From Thermoplasmatales archaeon (GTDB taxonomy: Archaea > Thermoplasmatota > Thermoplasmata > Thermoplasmatales > Thermoplasmataceae), in contig CP060531.1 of the NCBI GenBank assembly GCA_016806715.1, positions 434,001 through 498,000 on the forward strand: a stretch of DNA of 64,000 nucleotides, read 5' to 3'. Below, one piece after another: positions 1-8,173 of this stretch. Each line of letters begins with the position of its first letter. The first letter of the stretch is position 1. The notes under the pieces were generated by a model. The model had not been told where the DNA came from. It was given only the letters and a program-made list of their open reading frames with translations, and made no database searches. Made by a program: the position numbers and the translations under genes.

Positions 1-161
1 GAGAAGAGGTCGGGCCGGTCAGGATTGAATTCCACTTTTACCGTTCCACTATCAATCTCAACAGAAAAACCGATAACAGATGCATATTTCTGCAGCCGAT
101 CAACGAAGTTATTGCCAAATCTTTCAGCAAGGAATTCAGAATTATCCCTGATTACTACCAT
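1..161 (-). CDS. pheT: Phenylalanyl-tRNA synthetase beta subunit, N-terminal end (partial)
   Basis: This is the first 53 codons of a gene that runs off the left edge. The start is the ATG at 159-161 on the minus strand. The end of the visible protein carries the motif VEFNPDRPDLFS, which is typical of the first domain of archaeal/eukaryotic PheT (core consensus NPNRPDL). PheT pairs with PheS to charge tRNA-Phe. The next gene upstream (206-526, same strand) is a small regulator and is probably a separate transcript. The identification rests on this short motif plus its correct distance from the start, so it is good but not certain. Confidence 0.75.
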   Translation of the reverse strand, partial: MVVIRDNSEFLAERFGNNFVDRLQKYASVIGFSVEIDSGTVKVEFNPDRPDLF

Positions 162-205
162 TCAGTATGACAGATTGATGTAGCGTATTTAAAAGTCTTG
201 CAGTC

Positions 206-526
206 CTAACTCTTGCCTGATATTTCATCAATTTCCTTGTTGACTTTCTTGAGGGTGTAGTCTCTCAGGACAAGCCTAATCAGGTCTTCCAGTGATATGG
301 CACCGCCGGTATCAACGTCCTTCTCCAACTCTTCCACAACCTTCTTCGGCAGGACCAGATCAACCTTGCTTGTTCCCCCTTTCCCGTCATTCTTATCTAT
401 GAATTCATTAATTGCGAGTCTTATGATATCCGATACGCTTTCATACTGGAAGTTCTCTACCATGTCTTCAAGTTTCTGCATCACCTGCTCGGAAATCCTG
501 ACTGTTATTCTATATGGAACTGACAT
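206..526 (-). CDS. Double ribbon-helix-helix (CopG/MetJ-type) DNA-binding protein
   Basis: A 106-residue protein with two ribbon-helix-helix units in tandem. The first begins PYRITVRISEQVMQKLEDMV and is followed by a helix ending in IIRLAINEFI. The second begins KVDLVLPKKVVEELEKDV and ends LEDLIRLVLRDYTL. A short beta strand of alternating hydrophobic/polar residues followed by two helices is the family hallmark. Such proteins bind DNA operators as dimers; two units in one chain would act as a built-in pseudo-dimer. No target can be read from the context. It lies between pheT and the divergent gamma-carbonic-anhydrase-like gene, with about 140 bases of shared upstream region to the latter. 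Confidence 0.75.
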   Translation of the reverse strand: MSVPYRITVRISEQVMQKLEDMVENFQYESVSDIIRLAINEFIDKNDGKGGTSKVDLVLPKKVVEELEKDVDTGGAISLEDLIRLVLRDYTLKKVNKEIDEISGKS

Positions 527-669
527 ATTCTCACCGGCTGCCTACGGTTCCAGTGTTTCGTACCGTATACTTGTCTGACACTTCATGACAGCTTATAAAT
601 CTTTTTAGCATATAATTGTAAGACACACTGCAAAGAAAACAGTCTTAAATCAATTATGGATTTCGAACA

Positions 670-1176
670 ATGGCTATTAAGATAGGCAGGAACGTATATA
701 TTGCTCCGACCGCGGTAATTCTTGGGCAGGTTGACATATCCGATGGCGTTTCCATTTTCGATGGTGCAGTTATCAGAGGGGACATGAATTTCATAACACT
801 GGGGGAAAATTCTAACGTGCAGGATAATGCAACAATTCATACAGATTCCGGGAATCCAACTGTTATAGGAAAAAACGTATCCATAGGGCATAACGCCATA
901 GTCCATGGCGCAACCGTTGACGACGACGTGATTATCGGCATGGGATCCATCATTCTGAATGGCTCCCATATCAGGACCGGGACCGTCGTTGCAGCGGGTT
1001 CGGTAGTCAAGGAAAATTTTGAATCACTGGAAAATTCCCTGTTGGCAGGTGTTCCAGCTCAGTTGAAGAGAACGGGGGATTCAATGCATGAGTATGCAAT
1101 TGCAAACGGGAGATCTTATCAGGGGCTGCGCGACCTCTATCTTGCTGGAAAAATTGAAAGGTACACAAGAAAGTGA
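670..1176 (+). CDS. Gamma-carbonic anhydrase-like left-handed beta-helix protein
   Basis: A 168-residue protein built of hexapeptide repeats (for example AVILGQVDISDGVSIFDGAV, then IGKNVSIGHNAIVHGATV). This is the left-handed parallel beta-helix of the gamma-class carbonic anhydrase/YrdA family, which acts as a trimer. Three histidines at about residues 57 (IHTDS), 74 and 79 (GHNAIVHG) match the metal ligands of the class, so zinc- or iron-dependent CO2 hydration is plausible. Many family members have no proven activity, so acyl- or other roles cannot be excluded. It is a single-gene unit; an AT-rich stretch upstream of the ATG could hold the promoter. Confidence 0.85.
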   Translation: MAIKIGRNVYIAPTAVILGQVDISDGVSIFDGAVIRGDMNFITLGENSNVQDNATIHTDSGNPTVIGKNVSIGHNAIVHGATVDDDVIIGMGSIILNGSHIRTGTVVAAGSVVKENFESLENSLLAGVPAQLKRTGDSMHEYAIANGRSYQGLRDLYLAGKIERYTRK

Positions 1177-1314
1177 GGGAACCTGGGGCAAGGAAACAGT
1201 ACCTACACATTCTACTGCAGTCACACTTGCACAACAACCAATTCATGAGTAAATATCTGTTTGTGCAAAAAATCGATAATAGAGCACAGTGCCTTGAATC
1301 GATGAGGTGTCTAA

Positions 1315-2091
1315 GTGAATAGAACCATAATAAGAGGAGTCAAGGGACTCAAAAGGATGTTCAGCCTGAAAGTGAACAGCAAGGCAGACACGGGAATAGG
1401 AACACTGATCGTGTTTATCGCGATGGTGCTTGTTGCCGCAGTCGCTGCAGCAGTTCTCATAAACACGGCTGGACAGTTGCAGACGAGGGCCCAGACCACA
1501 GGGTCACAGACCACACAGCAAGTTGCGAGCGGATTGGGAATACAGGCTATATACGGGCAGGACAGTAATATAGCTACACCGGAAGCAGGTCTAATCGAAT
1601 ACATGGCCATATATGTAACGCCTAACGCGGGAAGCTCCCCAATAAATCTTGGAAACGTAACAGTTTCGTTGACATATCAGGGATTCAGTGCTTCGCTAAC
1701 ATACGCGCCATCAAATGCAACTGGACCAAAAGCTTCATCATATGAAGGCTATCACTCTGCAATCGGCGGAACAGCAAACGTCTTTAGTCTGAAATACTTC
1801 AGTGCAATCAATGGTACTGCAAACGGATCAGTACACTTTGCCCTACTCGGAGTGGCGAACGCAACAAAGTCAATTACCGGGACATATCCTGTTGTACAAC
1901 CAGGAGATGAAATGGCAATACTCATCAACGTATCCGCAGTGTTCGGAGGGCTTGGCAGTGGGGCTGTTTCTACCGGAATCGCACAGGGCCAGCAAGTCAG
2001 CGGAACAGTATCGCCACAGACAGGAGCTCCAGCATCGATATCTTTCACATCGCCAATAGCGTACACAACGAGAGTGATGCAGCTTCAGTGA
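1315..2091 (+). CDS. flaB: Archaellin (major archaellum filament protein)
   Basis: A 258-residue protein with a class III signal peptide. A basic leader of roughly 25 residues is followed by [20 protein letters not shown], the conserved archaellin N-terminal hydrophobic helix that the prepilin-type peptidase processes and that packs in the filament core. The rest is Ser/Thr/Ala/Gly-rich and contains several N-x-S/T sequons (for example NVT, NAT, NGT, NVS), fitting N-glycosylated archaellins. The start chosen is GTG at 1315 because a GAGGTG Shine-Dalgarno-like site lies five bases upstream; an internal ATG at 1357 would give a shorter leader. It is first in the archaellum operon and the only archaellin gene in the window. 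Confidence 0.95.
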   Translation: MNRTIIRGVKGLKRMFSLKVNSKADTGIGTLIVFIAMVLVAAVAAAVLINTAGQLQTRAQTTGSQTTQQVASGLGIQAIYGQDSNIATPEAGLIEYMAIYVTPNAGSSPINLGNVTVSLTYQGFSASLTYAPSNATGPKASSYEGYHSAIGGTANVFSLKYFSAINGTANGSVHFALLGVANATKSITGTYPVVQPGDEMAILINVSAVFGGLGSGAVSTGIAQGQQVSGTVSPQTGAPASISFTSPIAYTTRVMQLQ

Positions 2092-2122
2092 GGCTGTATC
2101 ATTTGAGGAGCAGTGATATCAA

Positions 2123-2611
2123 ATGGGTCTTCTTGACAAAGTGAAAAGGGGGAAAAAGGAGACCACAGCCACTAACGAAACCATTTACAAAAACCAACCC
2201 CAGCAAATCCCGGGAATGGATGCGGGAGCCCAGGCACAATCGGAAAACGACAAGTTCGTGGAGAGCGTAAATCAGAGAATCTCTTCGCTTGAAAACGATC
2301 TGGGAAAGCTCAATACAACAACCGACGGACTCAAAAGGAACATCGGAGAAATAAGAACAGAGCTGGAAGCCATGAAGGAAAACGTCAAACTGGTCGTCTC
2401 GTTGTACGAGATGGTCTCAAAAGACTTTAATCCCTTCATGGATACTACACCAGAAGAAATAAAGGCGATTACGGATAATATGAGGGAAGAGATGGAAGAA
2501 ATGAACAGAAAAATTACATCAGCAATATCTGATTTGGGTGAACTCTACGGAACACCGAACCTGGACGCCATAATTTCAGAAATGGATCGGGAGGATTCAA
2601 ATGATCAATGA
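2123..2611 (+). CDS. flaC: Archaellum accessory protein FlaC
   Basis: A 162-residue soluble protein with a charged N-terminus, a long predicted coiled coil (about residues 45-100, ISSLENDLGKLNTTTDGLKR onward) and the FlaC signature LYEMVSKDFNPFMD around residues 93-106. FlaC forms part of the cytoplasmic ring around the archaellum motor and links it to the chemotaxis system in other archaea. It is the second gene of the operon, starting 32 bases after flaB, and overlaps the next gene by 11 bases, indicating translational coupling. No cofactor motif is visible. Confidence 0.85.
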   Translation: MGLLDKVKRGKKETTATNETIYKNQPQQIPGMDAGAQAQSENDKFVESVNQRISSLENDLGKLNTTTDGLKRNIGEIRTELEAMKENVKLVVSLYEMVSKDFNPFMDTTPEEIKAITDNMREEMEEMNRKITSAISDLGELYGTPNLDAIISEMDREDSNDQ

Positions 2612-3296
2612 TGCACTAAAAGGGTACCTGCAGACAAAGATAGATACTGCGGACAAGTCCGTACCGCATTTCGTCCTGGAAGAACTGAGACAGAAAATCC
2701 TGACATCAGACGCTAGATTTGGCAAAACTGAAATCGATTCGCTGTTTGACAACCTGAAATCTAAATATGCACAGAGCAAGGAAGGCAGTCTACTTGGAAA
2801 GGTTGACGCAATATTCAAAGAATTGACGAGCATGGAAAATGCTCTTTCCAGGTCTCTCGGCAAGGCACCGGATGCTGGAAACGATCCCGCGGATGTTGAA
2901 CGAAAGCCAATCAAGGAACCATGGAAGAGAATGAGAACACCCAAGGTAGAGAGAATCGGTGATGACATCATATCCATGATGGTGGCCATGAGGTGGCTTG
3001 AATTTCTGCTGGATAATTACGGACAGGAGAACTCAATGGATGTCCTCGACTATTACGAGAGCATCGGCTGGATCTCTTCTGAAGTCAAGCAGGACATGTT
3101 CAAGTACATCAAGATGACCGGAGTCATAGCCCCGCCTCAGGAGTACAAGGTGAAGCCAACAATTCAGGACCACATAATCAACATGCTCTTCATCGAGAAA
3201 CTGAATGGCGAGGAGATAACAAGGGACATGATCGAGTCTCTCGAAAGGGATTTCAGGATGTTGAAGAAAGGGGTCGACGAGCTATATGGGATTTAG
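2601..3296 (+). CDS. flaD: Archaellum accessory protein FlaD/FlaE
   Basis: A 231-residue soluble protein. The C-terminal half, from about residue 120 (RIGDDIISMMVAMRWLEFLL onward), matches the FlaD/FlaE domain, with the conserved WLEFL...YYESIGWIS pattern. The N-terminal half is helical and variable, as in FlaD. In euryarchaea FlaC, D and E build the cytosolic scaffold that connects the motor to the switch machinery. The window holds only one FlaD/E-type gene, so it may cover both roles. It overlaps flaC by 11 bases and flaF by 11 bases. Confidence 0.85.
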   Translation: MINDALKGYLQTKIDTADKSVPHFVLEELRQKILTSDARFGKTEIDSLFDNLKSKYAQSKEGSLLGKVDAIFKELTSMENALSRSLGKAPDAGNDPADVERKPIKEPWKRMRTPKVERIGDDIISMMVAMRWLEFLLDNYGQENSMDVLDYYESIGWISSEVKQDMFKYIKMTGVIAPPQEYKVKPTIQDHIINMLFIEKLNGEEITRDMIESLERDFRMLKKGVDELYGI

Positions 3297-3705
3297 TTAC
3301 GTGGCAGCTGTGGCAATTTTGCTCAGTTCCTCCCTTATTTTTTTTGGTATGGTATACGGTGAATTCGTGCAGAGCAACTCACAGGTAAGTTCGGCACAGA
3401 ACAAAATGAACCAGGAAAATTACGACCTGTTGAATTCCAAGGTAAATATTACCGGGTACTACGTTGTACCGGGTACAACATATAATATAACGATTAACAT
3501 GACAAATACTGGAAGCATAACGTTAAATCTGGATACGTCCAGCTTATTGGTAAATGGCACTATGGTGAATGCAGTGCCATCGTCAAACTACCTTTTCCCG
3601 CTGGGAAATGGCAGCATAACTTTCCACTCAACTTCGGCCGGCATTAAGGCAGTTGAGCTGATATTCAACACAGGATACGAGAAATTTACGAAGGTGAATG
3701 TATAA
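3286..3705 (+). CDS. flaF: Archaellum stator protein FlaF
   Basis: A 139-residue protein with one N-terminal membrane helix (about residues 4-26) followed by an extracytoplasmic beta-sandwich-like domain with several N-x-S/T sequons (NIT, NMT, NGT, NGS). FlaF is known to bind the S-layer and, with FlaG, to act as the stator of the archaellum motor. The gene overlaps the end of the FlaD/E gene and its stop overlaps the flaG start by one base (TAATG), as expected for a tightly coupled pair. Confidence 0.85.
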   Translation: MGFSYVAAVAILLSSSLIFFGMVYGEFVQSNSQVSSAQNKMNQENYDLLNSKVNITGYYVVPGTTYNITINMTNTGSITLNLDTSSLLVNGTMVNAVPSSNYLFPLGNGSITFHSTSAGIKAVELIFNTGYEKFTKVNV

Positions 3706-4154
3706 TGGCGTCAGCAGCAGCATCTGAGATGATATTCTTCATAGCCACTATGGTGATAGCGGCTTCAGTGGTGGGCGTGCTGGGAGGGCAGACTCTGCAC
3801 GTTACACAGAGCATGAGCCAGTCCTCAAAGGGTCTATCTTCTATGATCCAGTCTAACTTTGAGATAATAAACGATCCTTCAAACATTCCATACCATAATG
3901 GATACGTTTTTTACGTGAAGAACACGGGAACAAATTCATTTTTCTTCACAAACGCATCGATATCCACGGTGATAAACGGTACGCTGCTTTCAGGGCAGTA
4001 CGTTTCTTATGCATCGCCAGGCAATTCGTCCCAGCTCCTTCCAGGGCAGGTTGGGGACATAGTTGCAAACATCACCTTGGCACCGGGATACTACTCTATA
4101 GTGGTGACATTAAACAACGGGCTTTCGAAAAGTCTGGAATTTCAGGTAGGGTAA
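3705..4154 (+). CDS. flaG: Archaellum stator protein FlaG
   Basis: A 149-residue protein with an N-terminal membrane helix (EMIFFIATMVIAASVVGVLG, about residues 8-27) and an outside beta-rich domain containing KNTGTNSF, a motif shared with FlaF/FlaG proteins. FlaG forms a filament capped by FlaF that anchors the motor in the pseudo-periplasm. The start ATG shares its first base with the flaF stop. Position between flaF and flaH is the standard order and supports the assignment. Confidence 0.88.
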   Translation: MASAAASEMIFFIATMVIAASVVGVLGGQTLHVTQSMSQSSKGLSSMIQSNFEIINDPSNIPYHNGYVFYVKNTGTNSFFFTNASISTVINGTLLSGQYVSYASPGNSSQLLPGQVGDIVANITLAPGYYSIVVTLNNGLSKSLEFQVG

Positions 4155-4158
4155 TTCA

Positions 4159-4830
4159 ATGTATCTAAGTTTTAAGATAGAGGGAGACGAACTGGACAGG
4201 AGAATGGGAGGCGGACTTTACGTTGGGCAGGTGGTCACGATACTTGGTGCCAGCGGGGAAGGCAAGACCCTTCTTTCAATCCGCCTAGCCTACGGGGTGA
4301 TCAAGAACGGGTCAAACATCTGCTATGTGTCATCGCAGTTTCCCGTCAGGGAATTCATATCCGAGGCCGAGACGCTGGGATATGGTATGTTCAATGAAAT
4401 TCTCTCCGACAAGGTTTCATTCATAACCTCAGTTTTCATATTACGGAAGAACAAGAGAGCTGACCTGGACGAACTTCTCAGCCTGGACAAGGTGAAGGAG
4501 AAGCAGGTACTGATAATAGATTCCCTCTCTCCGGCAATGTTCAAGGATTTTGACGTCTCGACCTTCCTTGAGAGGCTGAGGAAGTTTTCGGAAGGGAGGA
4601 TTGTCATAATTACGATGAACCCTGACGAACTTGATGCAAAGGCAATGAGCAAAGTCAACCAGCTTTCAACGACCATAATCCACATGAGATCAAAGGATTT
4701 GGCAGGGGAGAGGAAGCATTACATTGACCTCATGAAGTTTCCCATGGCAATGAAGAACTTCCAGCAGTCCATCCCATTCAGGATTGAGCCGAAGCGTGGA
4801 CTGGTTGTTGAAATATCGAGTGTATCGTGA
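4159..4830 (+). CDS. flaH: Archaellum ATP-binding protein FlaH
   Basis: A 223-residue RecA-like protein of the KaiC/FlaH family. Walker A is GASGEGKT at residues 30-37 and the Walker B strand is QVLIIDSLSP (around residue 116). FlaH binds ATP and sits as a ring under FlaI/FlaJ, but is thought to hydrolyse poorly. It follows flaG by four bases and precedes flaI by 23 bases, and lengths agree with the family. A run of purines (GGGGG) just upstream of the flaI start fits continued co-translation. Confidence 0.92.
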   Translation: MYLSFKIEGDELDRRMGGGLYVGQVVTILGASGEGKTLLSIRLAYGVIKNGSNICYVSSQFPVREFISEAETLGYGMFNEILSDKVSFITSVFILRKNKRADLDELLSLDKVKEKQVLIIDSLSPAMFKDFDVSTFLERLRKFSEGRIVIITMNPDELDAKAMSKVNQLSTTIIHMRSKDLAGERKHYIDLMKFPMAMKNFQQSIPFRIEPKRGLVVEISSVS

Positions 4831-4853
4831 TGAAATTGCGGGGGTGCTGATAA

Positions 4854-6473
4854 ATGGCAGAAGAAATCATATCGGATACGATCCAGGATGCCCTTAACAG
4901 GAATCCGCATCTGGCTGATTACCTTCTCAATTACAGGCGAGCGACCGGGAGAACTCCGGAGTTTGTGCCAGTGCCGGATGGCAGTCTCAGGGGAAGGGCT
5001 TCTCTGGACGTCATATACCCCGTCGGAGATCCAATATTCATACATGCGGTCAAGGAGAAGAATGCAATCATGTACAAGCCCATAGAGCCTAACCTGACCC
5101 CGGAAGAACAGGTAATAATGGAAAAGGTTATGGCCATAATCCTTGAGCATGCTGCTGATTACCCTCCGCCCGAGAGTGCTGATGTTCTCGAGTCAAATAT
5201 TGATAAGATTTACGCTAAAATCGTCAGCGTAGGGTCTGTCAATAAGACAAAGGGGAACTCCGTTGTAGTGGTGAAAGGGCTGTACGAGAAGCTTCTGTAT
5301 AACATCAAGCGGGAAGTAATAGGGCTCGGGCCAATAGAGCCGCTCATACGGGATTCTCACATTGAAGATATAAGCTGTATCGGCGCAGATGGCGTTTACA
5401 TTGTCCATAAGATTTTTGGGTCCATAACCACGACCATTACATTCGGGGACAATAACAGGCTTATGCTTTTTGCCAAAAGGATAAGCGAGAGAGTTGGAAG
5501 GCCGGTGAGTGACAAGGTGCCAATAGTCGATGCAACACTGCCTGATGGATCCAGGTTATCAGTGGTATACAGCATGGATGTTTCAGCAAGGGGACCGAGC
5601 TTCACTATAAGGAAATTCTCCGATGTTCCCATAAGCATTGTCCAGCTGGTGCAGTTCAACACACTGAGTGCTGAAGAGGCTGCATATGTGTGGCTCGCCC
5701 TTGAATACGGGCAGAGCGTGTTCGTGTGCGGTGAAACTGCCAGCGGTAAAACTACAGTCGTTAATGCGATAATACCGTTCATAAGGCCTGAGCTCAAGGT
5801 TTTCAGTGCAGAGGATACCCCTGAAATAAGGGCGCCTCAGGAAGCATGGCAGCAGCTGGTAACCAGGGAGAGGGGAGCCGCGGACAGTAGGGTAAGCCTG
5901 TTTGACCTGCTCAGGACAGCACTGAGATCAAGACCCAACTACATCATAGTGGGAGAAATCAGGGGAGCGGAGGGATCCATGGCATTCCAGGCCATGCAGA
6001 CAGGTCACCCTGTAATATCCACTTTCCATGCCGCATCCGTAAGGAAGATGATACAGAGGTTCACGGGAGATCCAATTAACATACCCGTCACCTTCATGGA
6101 TAACCTGAACATAGCCATGATCCAGCAGGCCGTATATGTGAATGGAAAATTCCTGAGGCGTACAACAAGCATAAACGAGATCGAGGGATACTATGAAGAA
6201 CTTGGAGGTGTATCCACCAAGCAGGTTTTCCAGTGGGATCCAACAACGGACCAGCACACGTTCAGGGGAATGAATAACAGTTATGTACTGGAAAAGAGGA
6301 TTGCGGTTACAACTGGGCTGGAAGACCCGAAGATGATATACGATGAGCTGTTTAAGAGAGCCAGGATAATTGAGTACCTTGCGAAGAACAACATAAATTC
6401 CTACTTCCAGGTGTTTGACCTTATAAAGAAATTCTATCAGACCGGTGATATTGGATTGCCGGTATATGGGTGA
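4854..6473 (+). CDS. flaI: Archaellum motor ATPase FlaI
   Basis: A 539-residue type IV secretion/pilus assembly ATPase of the PilB/GspE superfamily. Walker A is GETASGKT at residues 293-300, followed by the Asp box (VFSAEDTPEIR) and the Walker B/His-box region (IIVGEIRGAE ... TGHPVISTFHA). FlaI powers both filament assembly and rotation by acting on FlaJ. The gene overlaps flaJ at the stop codon. Length and domain order are normal and no key residue is missing. Confidence 0.96.
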   Translation: MAEEIISDTIQDALNRNPHLADYLLNYRRATGRTPEFVPVPDGSLRGRASLDVIYPVGDPIFIHAVKEKNAIMYKPIEPNLTPEEQVIMEKVMAIILEHAADYPPPESADVLESNIDKIYAKIVSVGSVNKTKGNSVVVVKGLYEKLLYNIKREVIGLGPIEPLIRDSHIEDISCIGADGVYIVHKIFGSITTTITFGDNNRLMLFAKRISERVGRPVSDKVPIVDATLPDGSRLSVVYSMDVSARGPSFTIRKFSDVPISIVQLVQFNTLSAEEAAYVWLALEYGQSVFVCGETASGKTTVVNAIIPFIRPELKVFSAEDTPEIRAPQEAWQQLVTRERGAADSRVSLFDLLRTALRSRPNYIIVGEIRGAEGSMAFQAMQTGHPVISTFHAASVRKMIQRFTGDPINIPVTFMDNLNIAMIQQAVYVNGKFLRRTTSINEIEGYYEELGGVSTKQVFQWDPTTDQHTFRGMNNSYVLEKRIAVTTGLEDPKMIYDELFKRARIIEYLAKNNINSYFQVFDLIKKFYQTGDIGLPVYG

Positions 6474-6475
6474 TC

Positions 6476-8134
6476 ATGATGGATGAAGTAATCAGGCTGG
6501 GGAAATTCTCCAACATAGAGTTCAAGAAAAACGATGTTTTCATGATACTGGCAGCTTCGGCAATGGCCGGAGTATTCCTTGGCCTTTATCTCATTTTCAA
6601 CTCAATGCTTACTATTATCCTCACGATTGTAGCAATACTTGCCATGGTCGGCATGGTACTGAAACCCATAATAGACCGGGACGCAAAACGCGCTAACATA
6701 AATGCAAACATACCATTTTTCGTTACCTCGCTTGCAACCCTTTCAACTAGCGGTGCAAACAGGATTAGTGTACTTGATATCCTATCGAAGAAAGAGAAGA
6801 TCGGGATGATCAAAGACGACCTGACGAAAATCGTCAATCTTGTGATGAACTGGAAGAGGGGTTTGTCTGAAGCCGCTAACGTTGTTGCAAGGAAAACACC
6901 AAGCGACCTCTTTGCTGATTTCCTTGACAGGTTCGGCCAGGCTCTCGACAGCGGGCAGGATTTCATAGAGTTCGTCAATCTCGAAACAGACGCCGTAATG
7001 AGCAACTTTGAGACAGCCTACATATCGGCTCTGGCAACATTCGATATATACAAGGATATGTATGTCTCACTGCTCCTGGCTTTCGCCTTCCTGATAGCGT
7101 TCATACTGATCATGCCGGTGCTGATACCCATAAACATACTCCTTCTGCTTGCATTCAGCCTTATTACCGTTTCACTGGGAGAATTTATGCTCCTTTACGG
7201 CATAAAAATGGTGCTGCCAAACGACCCAATATGGCACGGAACAGGAATAAAGACCGAACTACAGAAAACAATGGAGAAGAGGTTCATCATAGCCGGAATT
7301 ATATCCGGCCTAATCCTCCTCGTTTTCCTGGTTACCAAGATCGCCTACATCATACCATTCTATTTCACGGCAACTTCCGTTGTAACGCCATTTGCCTGGC
7401 CAAGTATAGTGGGGTCCAGACTGGAAAAGACTATCGGGAAGAAGGACGACATGTTCGGAAGCTTCATGCGATCCCTTTCGGGATCGGCATCCGCCAGGGG
7501 AAACATGATCATAGACGCCATGAAATCCATGATAGTACATGACTTTGGGATGATGACCAAGGACGTGAAGAACCTGTACAAGCGTCTTGTGTACAGGATC
7601 GACAGCCTCATTGCGTGGAGGAACTTCAGCGCAGATACCGGTTCACATCTCATCGAACTGTTCACGGAGTCATTTGTGGAGAGCGTCGAACTTGGTGCAG
7701 AAGCATCCTCTGCAGGTAATATTGTCAGCACAAACGTTGACAAGATAACCAGGCTGAGAAGGAGGAGGAGGCTTTCAGTCAACACGTTCACCGGTGTAAT
7801 ATACGGAATAACTGGTGGGCTTGCATTCTCGCTTGCAATTTCATTTGGCATCCTGGAGATTATAGACAAGGTGTTCAAGCAGTTCGCGATCTCCGGACTT
7901 GCCACATACGGCATATTTTTCAGCCCGCCGGCAGCTACTATACTCAGCATCGAGATCTTCCTGTTTGCTATTCTTTTCATCCACGCGGCCATATCTGGCA
8001 TATCGATGAAAATAGCTGATGGAGGGAGAAAACTCCACGGGATACACCATATTGTCATAATGATGTGGATAATCTCCATAGTGGTTTACGGAACGCTCCT
8101 GATAACATCAACGCTTCTCGGTTCGTCTTTCTGA
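6476..8134 (+). CDS. flaJ: Archaellum membrane platform protein FlaJ
   Basis: A polytopic protein of about 552 residues related to PilC/GspF, with two copies of the T2SF-type cytoplasmic domain separated by clusters of membrane helices (around residues 25-65, 190-250, 265-305 and the C-terminal third). It anchors the motor ATPase in the membrane. Starts at GTG 6470, ATG 6476 and ATG 6479 are all possible; an ATG just after the flaI stop is preferred. The cytoplasmic stretch rich in arginine (TRLRRRRRLS, near residue 425) is expected to contact FlaI. It is the last recognisable archaellum gene of the operon. Confidence 0.93.
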   Translation: MMDEVIRLGKFSNIEFKKNDVFMILAASAMAGVFLGLYLIFNSMLTIILTIVAILAMVGMVLKPIIDRDAKRANINANIPFFVTSLATLSTSGANRISVLDILSKKEKIGMIKDDLTKIVNLVMNWKRGLSEAANVVARKTPSDLFADFLDRFGQALDSGQDFIEFVNLETDAVMSNFETAYISALATFDIYKDMYVSLLLAFAFLIAFILIMPVLIPINILLLLAFSLITVSLGEFMLLYGIKMVLPNDPIWHGTGIKTELQKTMEKRFIIAGIISGLILLVFLVTKIAYIIPFYFTATSVVTPFAWPSIVGSRLEKTIGKKDDMFGSFMRSLSGSASARGNMIIDAMKSMIVHDFGMMTKDVKNLYKRLVYRIDSLIAWRNFSADTGSHLIELFTESFVESVELGAEASSAGNIVSTNVDKITRLRRRRRLSVNTFTGVIYGITGGLAFSLAISFGILEIIDKVFKQFAISGLATYGIFFSPPAATILSIEIFLFAILFIHAAISGISMKIADGGRKLHGIHHIVIMMWIISIVVYGTLLITSTLLGSSF

Positions 8135-8173
8135 TCCGGGAAACAATTTATCCTGCAGATTAATGAAGGGTGG

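Noticed and set aside
7360-8079. A 239-codon minus-strand frame inside flaJ
   Set aside because: It is antisense to the conserved flaJ membrane domain and shows no independent protein features.
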